Shown here piece after piece: positions 26,738-35,015 of a stretch of DNA of 64,000 nt (within the stretch, counting starts at the first letter, position 1; every line of letters starts with the position of its first letter). Origin of the DNA: a bacterium. Its GTDB lineage: Bacteria > Bacillota > Bacilli > Lactobacillales > Streptococcaceae. Location: NCBI GenBank assembly GCA_905221545.1, contig CAJNDO010000010.1:5865-69864 (forward strand), in the 5' to 3' direction. Made by a program: the position numbers and the translations under genes. Under the pieces are notes generated by a model, which searched no databases, had not been told where the DNA came from, and saw nothing but the letters and a program-made list of their open reading frames with translations.

Positions 26738-29263
26738 TTATTTAGCTGCTTTTGAAAATGTTACAACGTAATTATAATCTTTCCCATTAGCTTGATATAC
26801 ATAGTCTTCTTTGAAAGAATAGCCACGTTTGCTCAACTCTTCTTTCTTAGCATCAACTTGGCTCTTAACCGCTTCTTTCACCTGTTCATTTGTTGAACCT
26901 TCCGCGACTTCAAGAGGAGTTCCATTGATATCTCCTAGGAAACCTGCAATATCTTTCATTTGATCAAAGTTATAAAAAACATTGACTTTGACCTTTTGAG
27001 GAGCTGGCTGTTCTAGACTTCTACGATTTCTGCTAGCGCGTGGTTGAACTGCTGGAGCCATTCTGAAACCTGAAGTTCCTGTAGTCTCCTTAGTAAATGT
27101 AACGACGTAGTTATAATTTTTCACAGTAGTATCTTGTTCAAAAATAATGTCATTTTTCACATGATACCCTCTAGCAGCTAGATCTTTTATCTTGGCTTGA
27201 ATTTTTTCTTTTACTAGCTCTTTTGCCTGTGCTTCACTCGTTCCAGCAGGAATTGTGACAGTGTTATTTTCTCCTGGGTCAGATAGGAAACCATGAATAT
27301 CTGGCATCCCAGCGAAATTATAGCTAATATTTACAGTTCCATCTGGTTCTGATGTTGAACGCGCCACTCTTCTTGCTCTCGCTTGAACTGATGGGGCATT
27401 TCTAAAACTTGAAGTCCCTTCTGAAGTTGAAGAAGGCTGTGCTGAAGTTGTTGGTGAAGTTGTTGGTGAAGTTGATCTTTCAGTTGTAGCAGGTTGTGCT
27501 GGAGTTGTTGGTGTAGCTTCACCTGACCCATGACCTATTGCTGTACTTCCATCATTGATAGTAGTACCTTCATTACGTCCATTTGTTAAATTATCTTTAT
27601 TATAATTTGGTGCTGGTAATTCTTCACCTGGAACATTAATCTCATCAATCTTAGTTTGATATTCATCCGTAGCATCTACTGCTGCATCGTGATCTTTAGC
27701 ATTATTTATCGCTTCTAATCCTGCTTCTTTTAATTCTTTTAATTTAGCTTCTAACTTAGATTTTTCTGATTCATCTTTAACTTTTTCAATTTCACTAAGT
27801 TTTGAAGCTGCAATTTTTTCAATAGCATCTTTTCCATCTTTTTTTGCTTCCTCAAGTTTTTCATCTTTAGGTGCTACTTCTTCAGACGGAGTATCTTCTT
27901 TTGGTGTTGCCGCTGGCTCGTCTGCTTTTGGTGCTGACGCTGCTGGTGATTCAGAACTTGAATTTGAAGCTACAGGTTGTTCTGTAGTCCCTGTGTTTGA
28001 AGGGGCTTTGTCTGTTACTGGACTTGATTCTGCTGCCTTCCCTGATTCATTTGTAGCATCCGCAGATGGAGTATTGGAAGGTTCTGACGGTGTTTCAGAT
28101 TTACCTGATTCTCCAGCTGGCTGTTCAGTGGAATCGGGCTCGCCTGAAGCGACCGGTGTTTCTTCACTTGGAGTTACCGGTGCTGGAGTCGCTGGCTCGT
28201 CCACTTTTGGTGCTGGTGTTGCAGGTTCTTCCGCTTTCGGTGTTGTGCCTGCTGCTGGTTCTTCCGCTTTTGGTGCTGTTCCTGCTGCTGGCTCGTCTGC
28301 TTTTGGCGTTGTGGCTACTGGTTCTTCTGCTTTCGGTGTTGTGCCTGCTGCTGGTTCTTCTGCTTTCGGCGTTGTTCCTGCTGGTTCTTCCGCTTTTGGT
28401 GTTTTAGCCGCTGCTGGTTCTTCTACTTTTGGTGTTGTGCCTGCTGCTGGTTCTTCTACTTTTGGTGTTGTGCCTGCTGCTGGTTCTTCTGCTTTTGGTG
28501 TTGTGCCTGCTGCTGGTTCTTCCGCTTTTGGTGTTGTGCCTGCTGCTGGCTCTTCCGCTTTTGGTGTTGTTCCTGCTGCTGGTTCCTCTGCTTTCGGTGC
28601 TAAGGCCGTTGATTCTTCACTTGGGGTTACCGGTGCTGGAGTCGCTGGTTCTTCTGCTTTCGGTGCTGGTGCTGCTGAGGTAAGTTCTTCACCTGATTCT
28701 TCCGCACTTTCCACTATTGGTGCTGATACAGACTGATAGACTGGGCTATAGTTCACAGCCATTTTTTCAACTTTCTCAGTGACATCTGTTAATTCAAAGG
28801 TAAGAGCTTTTGTCTCCTGGTCTTTCTTGATCAAAACTTCGTAAGTGCGAACTTCGCCACTGGCACCACTTTCTTTGATGACAATCTTGTGTTTTGTGAC
28901 TGTATCTGAAACCGTTTCAGCTTCGGTAAAGTACAATTCATTGTGCGGTAAGAATAAATTCTTGCCTGAAACTTGATTCATTTCTTGGAGTACATCTACA
29001 GGGATATTGCTTGCTTCGCTGATAACACTTAATGTATCTCCCCACTTAATGACATACTTAAATAAATCACCTTCTTTTTGAATATCAGCTTTTACTTCTG
29101 CAACTGTTCTGGCTACCCAAACACCATCTTGTTCGTTAGCGGAAACAGTTGGAGCTAAAAAGCCCAGTCCCAATAAAATCACACCTGTCGCAACAATTGC
29201 ACCAGTTCTTAATTTTCTAAAGCCACGTAGGGATAATGTCCCTCTAACATTTGTTTGTCTCAT
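26738..29263 (-). CDS. Secreted LysM-domain surface protein with Pro/Glu/Ala-rich repeats
   Basis: An 841-residue protein. It has a long signal peptide (basic start, TGAIVATGVILLGLGFLAP, cut near SANEQ) and a LysM peptidoglycan-binding domain (about 70-115, KWGDTLSVISEASNIPVD). A long disordered region with 13 units of about 11 residues (PKAEEPAAGTT) follows, then a helical segment (about 480-560), and two related beta-rich C-terminal repeats ending NYVVTFxK. No LPXTG motif is present, so LysM is the likely wall anchor. Start 29263 has a GAGGAAA site; the longer GTG start is less likely. The gene sits between vex3 and vncR with its own promoter and terminator. Confidence 0.85.
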   Translation of the reverse strand: MRQTNVRGTLSLRGFRKLRTGAIVATGVILLGLGFLAPTVSANEQDGVWVARTVAEVKADIQKEGDLFKYVIKWGDTLSVISEASNIPVDVLQEMNQVSGKNLFLPHNELYFTEAETVSDTVTKHKIVIKESGASGEVRTYEVLIKKDQETKALTFELTDVTEKVEKMAVNYSPVYQSVSAPIVESAEESGEELTSAAPAPKAEEPATPAPVTPSEESTALAPKAEEPAAGTTPKAEEPAAGTTPKAEEPAAGTTPKAEEPAAGTTPKVEEPAAGTTPKVEEPAAAKTPKAEEPAGTTPKAEEPAAGTTPKAEEPVATTPKADEPAAGTAPKAEEPAAGTTPKAEEPATPAPKVDEPATPAPVTPSEETPVASGEPDSTEQPAGESGKSETPSEPSNTPSADATNESGKAAESSPVTDKAPSNTGTTEQPVASNSSSESPAASAPKADEPAATPKEDTPSEEVAPKDEKLEEAKKDGKDAIEKIAASKLSEIEKVKDESEKSKLEAKLKELKEAGLEAINNAKDHDAAVDATDEYQTKIDEINVPGEELPAPNYNKDNLTNGRNEGTTINDGSTAIGHGSGEATPTTPAQPATTERSTSPTTSPTTSAQPSSTSEGTSSFRNAPSVQARARRVARSTSEPDGTVNISYNFAGMPDIHGFLSDPGENNTVTIPAGTSEAQAKELVKEKIQAKIKDLAARGYHVKNDIIFEQDTTVKNYNYVVTFTKETTGTSGFRMAPAVQPRASRNRRSLEQPAPQKVKVNVFYNFDQMKDIAGFLGDINGTPLEVAEGSTNEQVKEAVKSQVDAKKEELSKRGYSFKEDYVYQANGKDYNYVVTFSKAAK
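28195..28610 (-). repeat. 33-bp coding minisatellite (PKAEEPAAGTT units)
   Basis: Thirteen units of mostly 33 bp encode PKAEEPAAGTT with variants (VEE, DEP, shortened AGTT). Their sequence bias creates a 247-codon open frame on the opposite strand, which is an artefact. Confidence 0.88.
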
Positions 29264-29291
29264 TGTTTTCCTCACTATTTTATAGTTTTTT

Positions 29292-29332
29292 AAAAAGGCA
29301 AACTCAGCCACAGCAGGCCCGTCTACCTTTGC
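29292..29332 (-). promoter_or_regulatory. Terminator-like hairpin in the LysM gene leader
   Basis: On the gene strand GCAAA (29332-29328) pairs with TTTGC (29302-29298), with further pairing inside (GGCC...GGCT). A T-run follows at 29296-29292, about 28 nt before the start codon. This arrangement resembles an attenuator. Confidence 0.4.
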
Positions 29333-29449
29333 AGTCTGGATAGGTATCTACAGGTTTTCTATTTATTTAAAAGCAAATTATGAATAAATTTTTATGCATA
29401 TTTGAATATAGAAATTGCAAATTATCCTTCCACCGAATTCCACGATTTT

Positions 29450-29479
29450 AGTATATCACATCCACCAGCAAAAGTACAA
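29450..29479 (-). promoter_or_regulatory. LysM gene promoter
   Basis: Minus-strand TTGTAC (29474-29479), 18-bp spacer, TATACT (29450-29455) with extended TGA. The leader is about 180 nt. The rest of the gap 29456-29614 shows nothing clear. Confidence 0.65.
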
Positions 29480-29614
29480 AGAAAGCAACTGAAAGCAATG
29501 ATTTTCACCACTGCTTTCGGCTCTATTTTGAATTGTTAAATAATCATTCTCTATCCACCATTCTGGAATAGAAAAATAAGATGTAGTCTCTATTTCAGAC
29601 TAATTTTTTCAAAT

Positions 29615-30994
29615 TTATTCACCATCCAGCAAGAGTTCTTTTGGTTGTTTTCTAAGGAGATTGCTTGAAGCAAGCGCCATAACAAGAACCACTAGAACCA
29701 AAGCAAGGACAAAGACGATGATAAAGTCTAATGTCTGAATAGAAATGTCTAGGCTCGACAAGGTCTTGCTAAATCCATCTACTTCTGCACCACCACCAAG
29801 GTTAGAGGCTTGAGCAGCCTTGCTGGCTTGCTTGGCAACACCAGAAGTGACATTGGCAAGAACAGTGTTTCCGATTGCACGGGCTGTGTAGCTGGCTAGG
29901 AAGTAAGCAGAAACAAGAGCAGGGATGGCAATCAAGATAGATTCAGTGATGAATTGCCCCAAGATACTTGCCTGCTTAAGACCGATAGAGAGGAGGATCC
30001 CCACTTCCTTGCGACGGGCGTTGATCCAAAGACTAAGCAAGAGGGCAAGGAGAAGGACTGAGAAGCTCAAGCTACCCCAGAAGAGGAGGTTGGCCATCTT
30101 ATACATACCAGAGATGGATTGCTCTAGAGCTGGGTAGTTAGAGGAGCTCTTCACCAGTGTGTAGCTCTTCCAGTTGATACCACTGATGCCATTCAACTCT
30201 TTCATGACGTCATCCAAGTTCTTATCCGCTGTTACAAAGAAGGTTGCGTCCCCATAAATAGCTGTGTCTTCTGTGTATCCATAAAGTTTAGCAGCCGTAT
30301 GGATGTCTGTTATAGCTGTATTTTCGTATAGTTCTTGTGAGTAGGTTACTGCCGACTTATTGTGACCATCAAAGAGTCCCTTGATTGTCACTTCAACTGC
30401 TTCCTTGGCCCCTTTTTCATTGTCTGCATCGTAGATATTAGAGTCCAATTTGACCTTATCTCCAACTTTCCAGCCGTGTTTGGCTGCCAAGTCCTTGTGC
30501 AGGAGAATCTTGTCTTTGTCGTCGTTGGTTAAGTGCTCACCTTCGACCAGCTTATAAGAACCGGAGACAAACTTGTCTTCTTTAGAGGAATCATTGACAC
30601 CTGTAATCATTAAGCTACTTCCAAAATGTTTGGCACGGTCAGGTGTCAGATTTTTCTTGGTATCTGGAGTTTCAATAAGTTCATAGCCAGTCAAATCTCC
30701 GATAGCGTTGATACGTTTCACATAAGACTCAATGGCCTTGTTTTCGGTGATTTTTTTGATATCTTCACCCTTGATATTCCCAGCACCACGTGGCGTTCCT
30801 TGATTGACGCGACGATTGATTTGCATGGAGAAGCTGTTGGTGATATTTTTAAATGTCTCCTGAGAAGCCTTGGCAGTAGCTCCCTTGATTGACAAGCCAA
30901 CCAAACTCAAGCTCGCCATGAGGAGAATAATCAGGAAGATGACAATCGATTTGAAAAACTTCCTTGTAACATAGGCAAATGCGTTGTGTAACAT
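29615..30994 (-). CDS. vex3: ABC transporter permease Vex3 (MacB/FtsX type)
   Basis: A 459-residue permease with an N-terminal membrane helix (IVIFLIILLMASLSLVGL), a large extracellular domain (about 50-310), and three C-terminal helices with the FtsX-family cytoplasmic motif RKEVGILLSIGLKQ. It should pair with Vex1 and the Vex2 ATPase. Named from its order with vex2, vex1 and vncRS. A BOX element lies between it and vex2. Confidence 0.85.
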   Translation of the reverse strand: MLHNAFAYVTRKFFKSIVIFLIILLMASLSLVGLSIKGATAKASQETFKNITNSFSMQINRRVNQGTPRGAGNIKGEDIKKITENKAIESYVKRINAIGDLTGYELIETPDTKKNLTPDRAKHFGSSLMITGVNDSSKEDKFVSGSYKLVEGEHLTNDDKDKILLHKDLAAKHGWKVGDKVKLDSNIYDADNEKGAKEAVEVTIKGLFDGHNKSAVTYSQELYENTAITDIHTAAKLYGYTEDTAIYGDATFFVTADKNLDDVMKELNGISGINWKSYTLVKSSSNYPALEQSISGMYKMANLLFWGSLSFSVLLLALLLSLWINARRKEVGILLSIGLKQASILGQFITESILIAIPALVSAYFLASYTARAIGNTVLANVTSGVAKQASKAAQASNLGGGAEVDGFSKTLSSLDISIQTLDFIIVFVLALVLVVLVMALASSNLLRKQPKELLLDGE

Positions 30995-31033
30995 AGGTTC
31001 CCTTTCTAGATTTTATTCTATTTTATAGTTCTA

Positions 31034-31138
31034 ATACTCAATGAAAATCAAAAAGCAAACTAGGAAGCTAGCCGTAAGCTGTACTTGAGTACGGTAAGGC
31101 GACGCTGACGTGGTTTGAATTTGATTTTCGAAGAGTAT
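31034..31138 (-). repeat. BOX element inside the vex operon
   Basis: BOX ends ATACTCAATGAAAATC and GATTTTCGAAGAGTAT with the boxA core ACGGTAAGGCGACGCTGACG. It lies in the 160-bp gap between vex2 and vex3. Confidence 0.92.
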
Positions 31139-31155
31139 AACTGAAAAAGCTCATA

Positions 31156-31803
31156 TTATTTCGTCGTATTGCGAGTTTCAGTCAGTTTCTTATCCTTCAA
31201 CTCAAGTGTAATATCTGATGCTTGTGCCACTTCTTTGCTGTGGGTGACGACAATGACACATTTACCTGTTTTCTGGGCAAGTGATTTGAGCAGTTCGACA
31301 ATATCTCCAGCAGTTTTAGGGTCCAGATTTCCCGTTGGCTCATCTGCTAGAATCACTGGAGCTTCTGAGACCAAACTACGAGCGATGGCAACACGTTGCT
31401 GTTGACCACCTGATAACTGAAGAACGTTCCGCTTGATCTGACTTTCATCCAAACCGAGCTCAAGAAGTGTATCCTTGCTTGCTTTTTTGTTGACCAAGCG
31501 GATATTTTCCAGCGGAGAAAGATAATCTATCAAGTTATAATTTTGAAAGACCAGGGAAATATGGTGCATGCGATGGTAGGAATAACCCTTCTTACGAATG
31601 TCCTCTCCTTGGAAAAGGATAGAACCTTCAACAGGACTATCTAGACCAGCCAGTAGGGACAAGAGAGTGGATTTTCCTGCTCCTGACTCCCCAATAATAC
31701 TGTAAAATTTTCCAGGTTCAAAATTATAATTGATCTGATATAGGACCGCTTCAGCAGTGTTCTTATAACGGTAGGTAACATCTTGTAATTGTAATAAAGT
31801 CAT
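31156..31803 (-). CDS. vex2: ABC transporter ATP-binding protein Vex2
   Basis: A 215-residue MacB/LolD-type ATPase with Walker A GESGAGKST, Q-loop, the signature LSGGQQQRVAIARSL, Walker B VILADEPTGNLD and the switch His in VVTHS. It energises Vex1/Vex3. An AAGGAG site precedes the start, and the gene follows vex1 by 12 bp. The transported substrate is unknown. Confidence 0.88.
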   Translation of the reverse strand: MTLLQLQDVTYRYKNTAEAVLYQINYNFEPGKFYSIIGESGAGKSTLLSLLAGLDSPVEGSILFQGEDIRKKGYSYHRMHHISLVFQNYNLIDYLSPLENIRLVNKKASKDTLLELGLDESQIKRNVLQLSGGQQQRVAIARSLVSEAPVILADEPTGNLDPKTAGDIVELLKSLAQKTGKCVIVVTHSKEVAQASDITLELKDKKLTETRNTTK

Positions 31804-31815
31804 GATTTCTCCTTC

Positions 31816-33093
31816 TTAACTAATAGATGATAAAATTTCTTTCGGCGATTTTCTAAATAAGAATAGGAAACAAAGGGCTACAGATAAGCAACTGAGCAGA
31901 ACTAGAAAAACATAGGATTCTGCAAAAGATAGGGTGCTGGTTGATAGACTGCTTGCTTTAGCTAGTGTATCTTGTAAGCTTGCCTGATCTCCACTTGCGA
32001 GTAGGGTTTGGAGTAGGTAAGATGTGATTGCGTTTCCTGAAACAAATGCTGGAAGCAAAGCACCGATAGATACCAGAACTACCTCTAAACAGAATTGTAG
32101 GAAAATCGAGCTCTTGCCTTTTCCAAGTGCCAGTAAAATTCCCACTTCGTAGACCCTTTCTCTCAACCAGAGAGACAAGACCAAAATTAAGGCCCCTGCT
32201 CCAGCTATCAACATCCCATAAAGGAAGATGGTCAGAAAGGTTTGTAAGGTTGCAACTGAGTCTTTGATTTGTTCAAAGGCCTTATTTTCCTTTTCGACTT
32301 GATAACCTTGATTTTCCAAGGCCAAGTTTTCTACCTGCTTCATGAGTCCGTCCATTTCCTTAGGATTTTCTACATAGAAGCGAGCTGCATTAACTTGAGG
32401 TTCACTATTGCCCAAAAGGGTTTGGCTACTTTCATAGTCTATAAAGACCTGATTTTCACTGAAGTCGGAAGACAAGCCTGTAAATTTCTCTTGTTTTTTA
32501 CCAGAAAAGATGCCGACAATCTCAAACTCCACTGTTTGCCCTTTGCCAGCTTCTGACTGACCAGCATCTAAGGCAATCTTGTCATGAAGGGAAAGACTAT
32601 TCTTCTTAGCCAACTCTTCGTGGATGATGATTTTCTTTGAATCCCCTTTTTGAAGATGTCGCCCTTCTTTTAAGTTGAAAGCCGAGCTGGTAAAGGTGAC
32701 ATCCTTAGATGAATCTTCAAGAGCTGTTAAGCTAACCAAGTTCTTGTCCGCAGCTGACAAATCATCACGCTCCACGCTCTGCTCTCCACTCACCGCTTCC
32801 TTGTCTTTTAGTTTTGCGACCGTCTCCAGTTCAGGAGAAACATTTTCCAGCCCCTTAATCTTGCTTACAGATGCTAACTCTGACAACTTGAATGTCTGAC
32901 CATTTTCTATCTTCTTAATAGAAAAAGATGTGTTGAGTGATTTGTAAAGATTGGTTTCAACTGTTTTGTTGGACTTCATCAGAGTCAAACAGGCTGAAAT
33001 TCCAGCCAATAGGACCAATAAAATCAGAAATAAAATAAAACTTCTCAGTCGTTTTCTGCTGACATAAGCCCAAGCTCTTTGGATTGGATTCAT
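31816..33093 (-). CDS. vex1: ABC transporter permease Vex1 (MacB/FtsX type)
   Basis: A 425-residue permease with the same layout as Vex3: N-terminal helix (FILFLILLVLLAGISACLTL), extracellular domain, and three C-terminal helices with RVYEVGILLALGKGKS. It is the first gene of vex1-vex2-vex3, with an ideal GGAGGTG site. A TATAAT lies about 30 nt upstream without a clear -35. No pep27-like peptide gene is found between it and the upstream terminator. Confidence 0.85.
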   Translation of the reverse strand: MNPIQRAWAYVSRKRLRSFILFLILLVLLAGISACLTLMKSNKTVETNLYKSLNTSFSIKKIENGQTFKLSELASVSKIKGLENVSPELETVAKLKDKEAVSGEQSVERDDLSAADKNLVSLTALEDSSKDVTFTSSAFNLKEGRHLQKGDSKKIIIHEELAKKNSLSLHDKIALDAGQSEAGKGQTVEFEIVGIFSGKKQEKFTGLSSDFSENQVFIDYESSQTLLGNSEPQVNAARFYVENPKEMDGLMKQVENLALENQGYQVEKENKAFEQIKDSVATLQTFLTIFLYGMLIAGAGALILVLSLWLRERVYEVGILLALGKGKSSIFLQFCLEVVLVSIGALLPAFVSGNAITSYLLQTLLASGDQASLQDTLAKASSLSTSTLSFAESYVFLVLLSCLSVALCFLFLFRKSPKEILSSIS

Positions 33094-33156
33094 TTGTCAC
33101 CTCCATATTTGTAAGACTATTATAAAACCCAAATATGAAATGTTTATGAAATACAA

Positions 33157-33184
33157 AAAAAGAGCAAAAATTTTTTGCTCTACT
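33157..33184 (-). terminator. Hairpin terminator between tRNA-Leu and vex1
   Basis: Minus-strand AGAGCAAAAA pairs with TTTTTGCTCT and is followed by a run of T. Confidence 0.75.
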
Positions 33185-33192
33185 TGAATTAA

Positions 33193-33222
33193 ATAAAAAA
33201 AGAGCTAGCTTAAGCTAACTCT
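33193..33222 (-). terminator. tRNA-Leu terminator
   Basis: Minus-strand AGAGTTAGCTT pairs with AAGCTAGCTCT (one mismatch), followed by a T run. Confidence 0.8.
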
Positions 33223-33229
33223 TATCCTA

Positions 33230-33315
33230 TGCGGAGAGAGGGACTTGAACCCTCACGACCTAAAGCGGTCACAGGATCCTTAGTCCTGCGCGTCTGCCAA
33301 TTCCGCCATCCCCGC
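33230..33315 (-). tRNA. tRNA-Leu (anticodon AAG)
   Basis: An 86-nt class II tRNA with a long variable arm. The acceptor GCGGGGA pairs with TCTCCGC, the anticodon stem CAGGA/TCCTG encloses the loop CTAAGGA (anticodon AAG, codon CUU), and the T arm is GAGGGTTCAAGTCCCTC. CCA is not encoded. Confidence 0.95.
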
Positions 33316-33395
33316 GTCGATTACTTTACTAGTATATCAACTTTTAGGATGCTTGTCAACACTTTTTTTCAATTTTTTTCATTTCATCTACTAAA

Positions 33396-33971
33396 TTACT
33401 CTGAAATTTCATTTAGATTTTCATCTACTAACTTAGCTCCAAGTGTATTTTTGAAATGACCTAGGGCAAATTGATGATTTTCAGGCCAGATAGATGCAAC
33501 AGCCGATTTAACAATCTCGATGTCATATCCTAGATTATAGGCACCTATAGCTGTATGCAGGACACAGATATCCGTCAAAACTCCGGTTAAAATAACTGTA
33601 GACACGCGACGCTCTCTCAAACGGATATCTAGATCAGTACCCGAAAAAGCTGAGTAATGACGTTTATCCATCCAAAAGACACGACTGTCTGAACCATGCT
33701 CTTGATAAAAGGCCCCCAAATCTCCGTATAAATTCCGTCCACTAGTCCCAATCAAATTGTGAGGAGGAAACAGCTTGCTTTCTGGATGGAAACAATCGTT
33801 TTCTTCGTGAGCATCTATTGTAAAGAAGATGTAATCTCCTCGTTCAAAAGCTAATCGAGTTACCTTGCTGATGGCATCCGAAATCTCCTGAGCTGGAGCG
33901 CCTGCTGTCAATTTTCCACTATCAGCAACAAAATCTTCTGTATAATCAATCGAAATTAAAGCCTTAGTCAT
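33396..33971 (-). CDS. pncA: Nicotinamidase-type cysteine hydrolase
   Basis: A 191-residue isochorismatase-fold amidohydrolase. It probably deamidates nicotinamide to nicotinate for NAD salvage. The catalytic triad candidates are the Asp in SIDYTEDF, a central Lys, and the Cys in LTDICVLHTA. Metal-binding candidates are the Asp and His in FTIDAHEENDCF. Its ATG overlaps the codY stop by 1 nt (TAATG), so it is co-translated with codY and probably shares its control. Confidence 0.88.
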   Translation of the reverse strand: MTKALISIDYTEDFVADSGKLTAGAPAQEISDAISKVTRLAFERGDYIFFTIDAHEENDCFHPESKLFPPHNLIGTSGRNLYGDLGAFYQEHGSDSRVFWMDKRHYSAFSGTDLDIRLRERRVSTVILTGVLTDICVLHTAIGAYNLGYDIEIVKSAVASIWPENHQFALGHFKNTLGAKLVDENLNEISE

Positions 33972-34759
33972 TAGTAATCTCTTTTCTTCACTTCTTCAAA
34001 AATATCTGAAATCAAGACCTTAAGATAGGTTCCCTTCATTCCAAGTGAGCGACTTTCAATAATCCCTGCAGACTCAAGTTTACGAAGGGCATTGACAATC
34101 ACAGAACGAGTGATTCCGATACGGTCTGCAATCACAGACGCAGTCAACTGCCCTTCATTTCCATTTAATTCCCCTAAAATTGCTGAAACAGCACGGAGTT
34201 CGGAGTAAGAAAGGGTGTTGACTGCCATGGTAACAGCAGTGCGACGGCGAATATTTTTCTCATCTTCTTCACGTTGGAAATTAAGGAGTTGAATCCCAAC
34301 CACGGTACTCGCAATCTCAACAAGAATCAAGTCCTCGTCTTCGAATTTTTTATCATTGCGCCAAATAATCAAAGAACCAAGTCGAATCCCTGATACATGA
34401 ATCGGTGCAATAGTCGTCAAACCATCTGGAAAGTCGGCACGACTTTCCACAGGGAAAATACTTAAATCATGATCAACTGTCAGATTGGCTTCTGTATCGT
34501 AGATCATGTTCGCACCTTGAATGTAGTCATCTGGGAAAATCTTAGTTTGGAAGAATTGCTCTACACGATCTGTATTGGTTTTGTAACGCATAAAATAGCC
34601 AAGGAGACGTCCCTTGCTATTAACGATACAGGCGTTACAGTCAATAATATCTGCCAATTGACGGGTAATCGCATTGTAGGGAAGTTCTTCCTGCAACTGC
34701 TCATCTGAGCGCTTCAGGATAGAAGTAATTTTTCTAGTTTTTTCTAATAAATGTGCCAT
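33971..34759 (-). CDS. codY: GTP- and branched-chain-amino-acid-sensing regulator CodY
   Basis: A 262-residue global regulator. The N-terminal GAF-type domain (about 1-155) binds branched-chain amino acids. The C-terminal winged helix-turn-helix ([20 protein letters not shown]) binds DNA and is almost invariant in the family. It represses nitrogen and amino-acid genes when nutrients are plentiful. A CodY-box-like site lies just upstream of its own promoter, suggesting autoregulation. Confidence 0.97.
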   Translation of the reverse strand: MAHLLEKTRKITSILKRSDEQLQEELPYNAITRQLADIIDCNACIVNSKGRLLGYFMRYKTNTDRVEQFFQTKIFPDDYIQGANMIYDTEANLTVDHDLSIFPVESRADFPDGLTTIAPIHVSGIRLGSLIIWRNDKKFEDEDLILVEIASTVVGIQLLNFQREEDEKNIRRRTAVTMAVNTLSYSELRAVSAILGELNGNEGQLTASVIADRIGITRSVIVNALRKLESAGIIESRSLGMKGTYLKVLISDIFEEVKKRDY

Positions 34760-34785
34760 TTTTCACCTCGAATTTAATCGCTATC

Positions 34786-34830
34786 ATTATAACATAAACA
34801 GCTTGAATTTTCAATTATTATCTGAAAATT
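34786..34830 (-). promoter_or_regulatory. codY promoter and CodY box
   Basis: Minus-strand TTGAAA (34809-34814), 17-bp spacer, TATAAT (34786-34791). Just upstream, 34816-34830 reads AATTTTCAGATAATA on the gene strand, matching 13 of 15 positions of the CodY box AATTTTCWGAAAATT. Confidence 0.75.
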
Positions 34831-34890
34831 GCTTATTTAATTGCAATTTGAAAAAACAAGAATATTTTTAATTAAATTGCTTCTTTTCTA

Positions 34891-35015
34891 TTGACAAGCT
34901 CCCTATTTTTGTGTATTATAATATTACAAGAAGATAATATATCTATTTTATTTATCTTTCTTTTCCATTCGGTCTCCTTATATAAAAAAGCGATTCATTT
35001 TGAACCGCTTTTTCT
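34891..35015 (+). ncRNA. Candidate small RNA between codY and cshA
   Basis: On the plus strand a near-consensus promoter (TTGACA 34891-34896, 17-bp spacer, TATTAT 34914-34919) is followed about 70 bp later by a hairpin with a T run at 34986-35014. No plus-strand gene lies downstream. The predicted transcript is about 90 nt (from 34926), has a pyrimidine-rich middle and holds no convincing ORF. The hairpin also serves as the cshA terminator. Confidence 0.45.
34986..35014. terminator. Bidirectional terminator (cshA and candidate small RNA)
   Basis: AAAAGCGATTCA pairs with TGAACCGCTTTT (one mismatch) with A and T runs on both sides. Confidence 0.85.

Noticed and set aside
27993..28736. 247-codon open frame on the plus strand
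   Set aside because: It is the antisense of the PKAEEPAAGTT minisatellite; its repetitive GSSAFGVVPAA product follows from the repeat bias.
29264..33230. pep27 death-peptide gene expected near vex-vncRS
   Set aside because: No short ORF resembling it was found before vex1 or after vex3.
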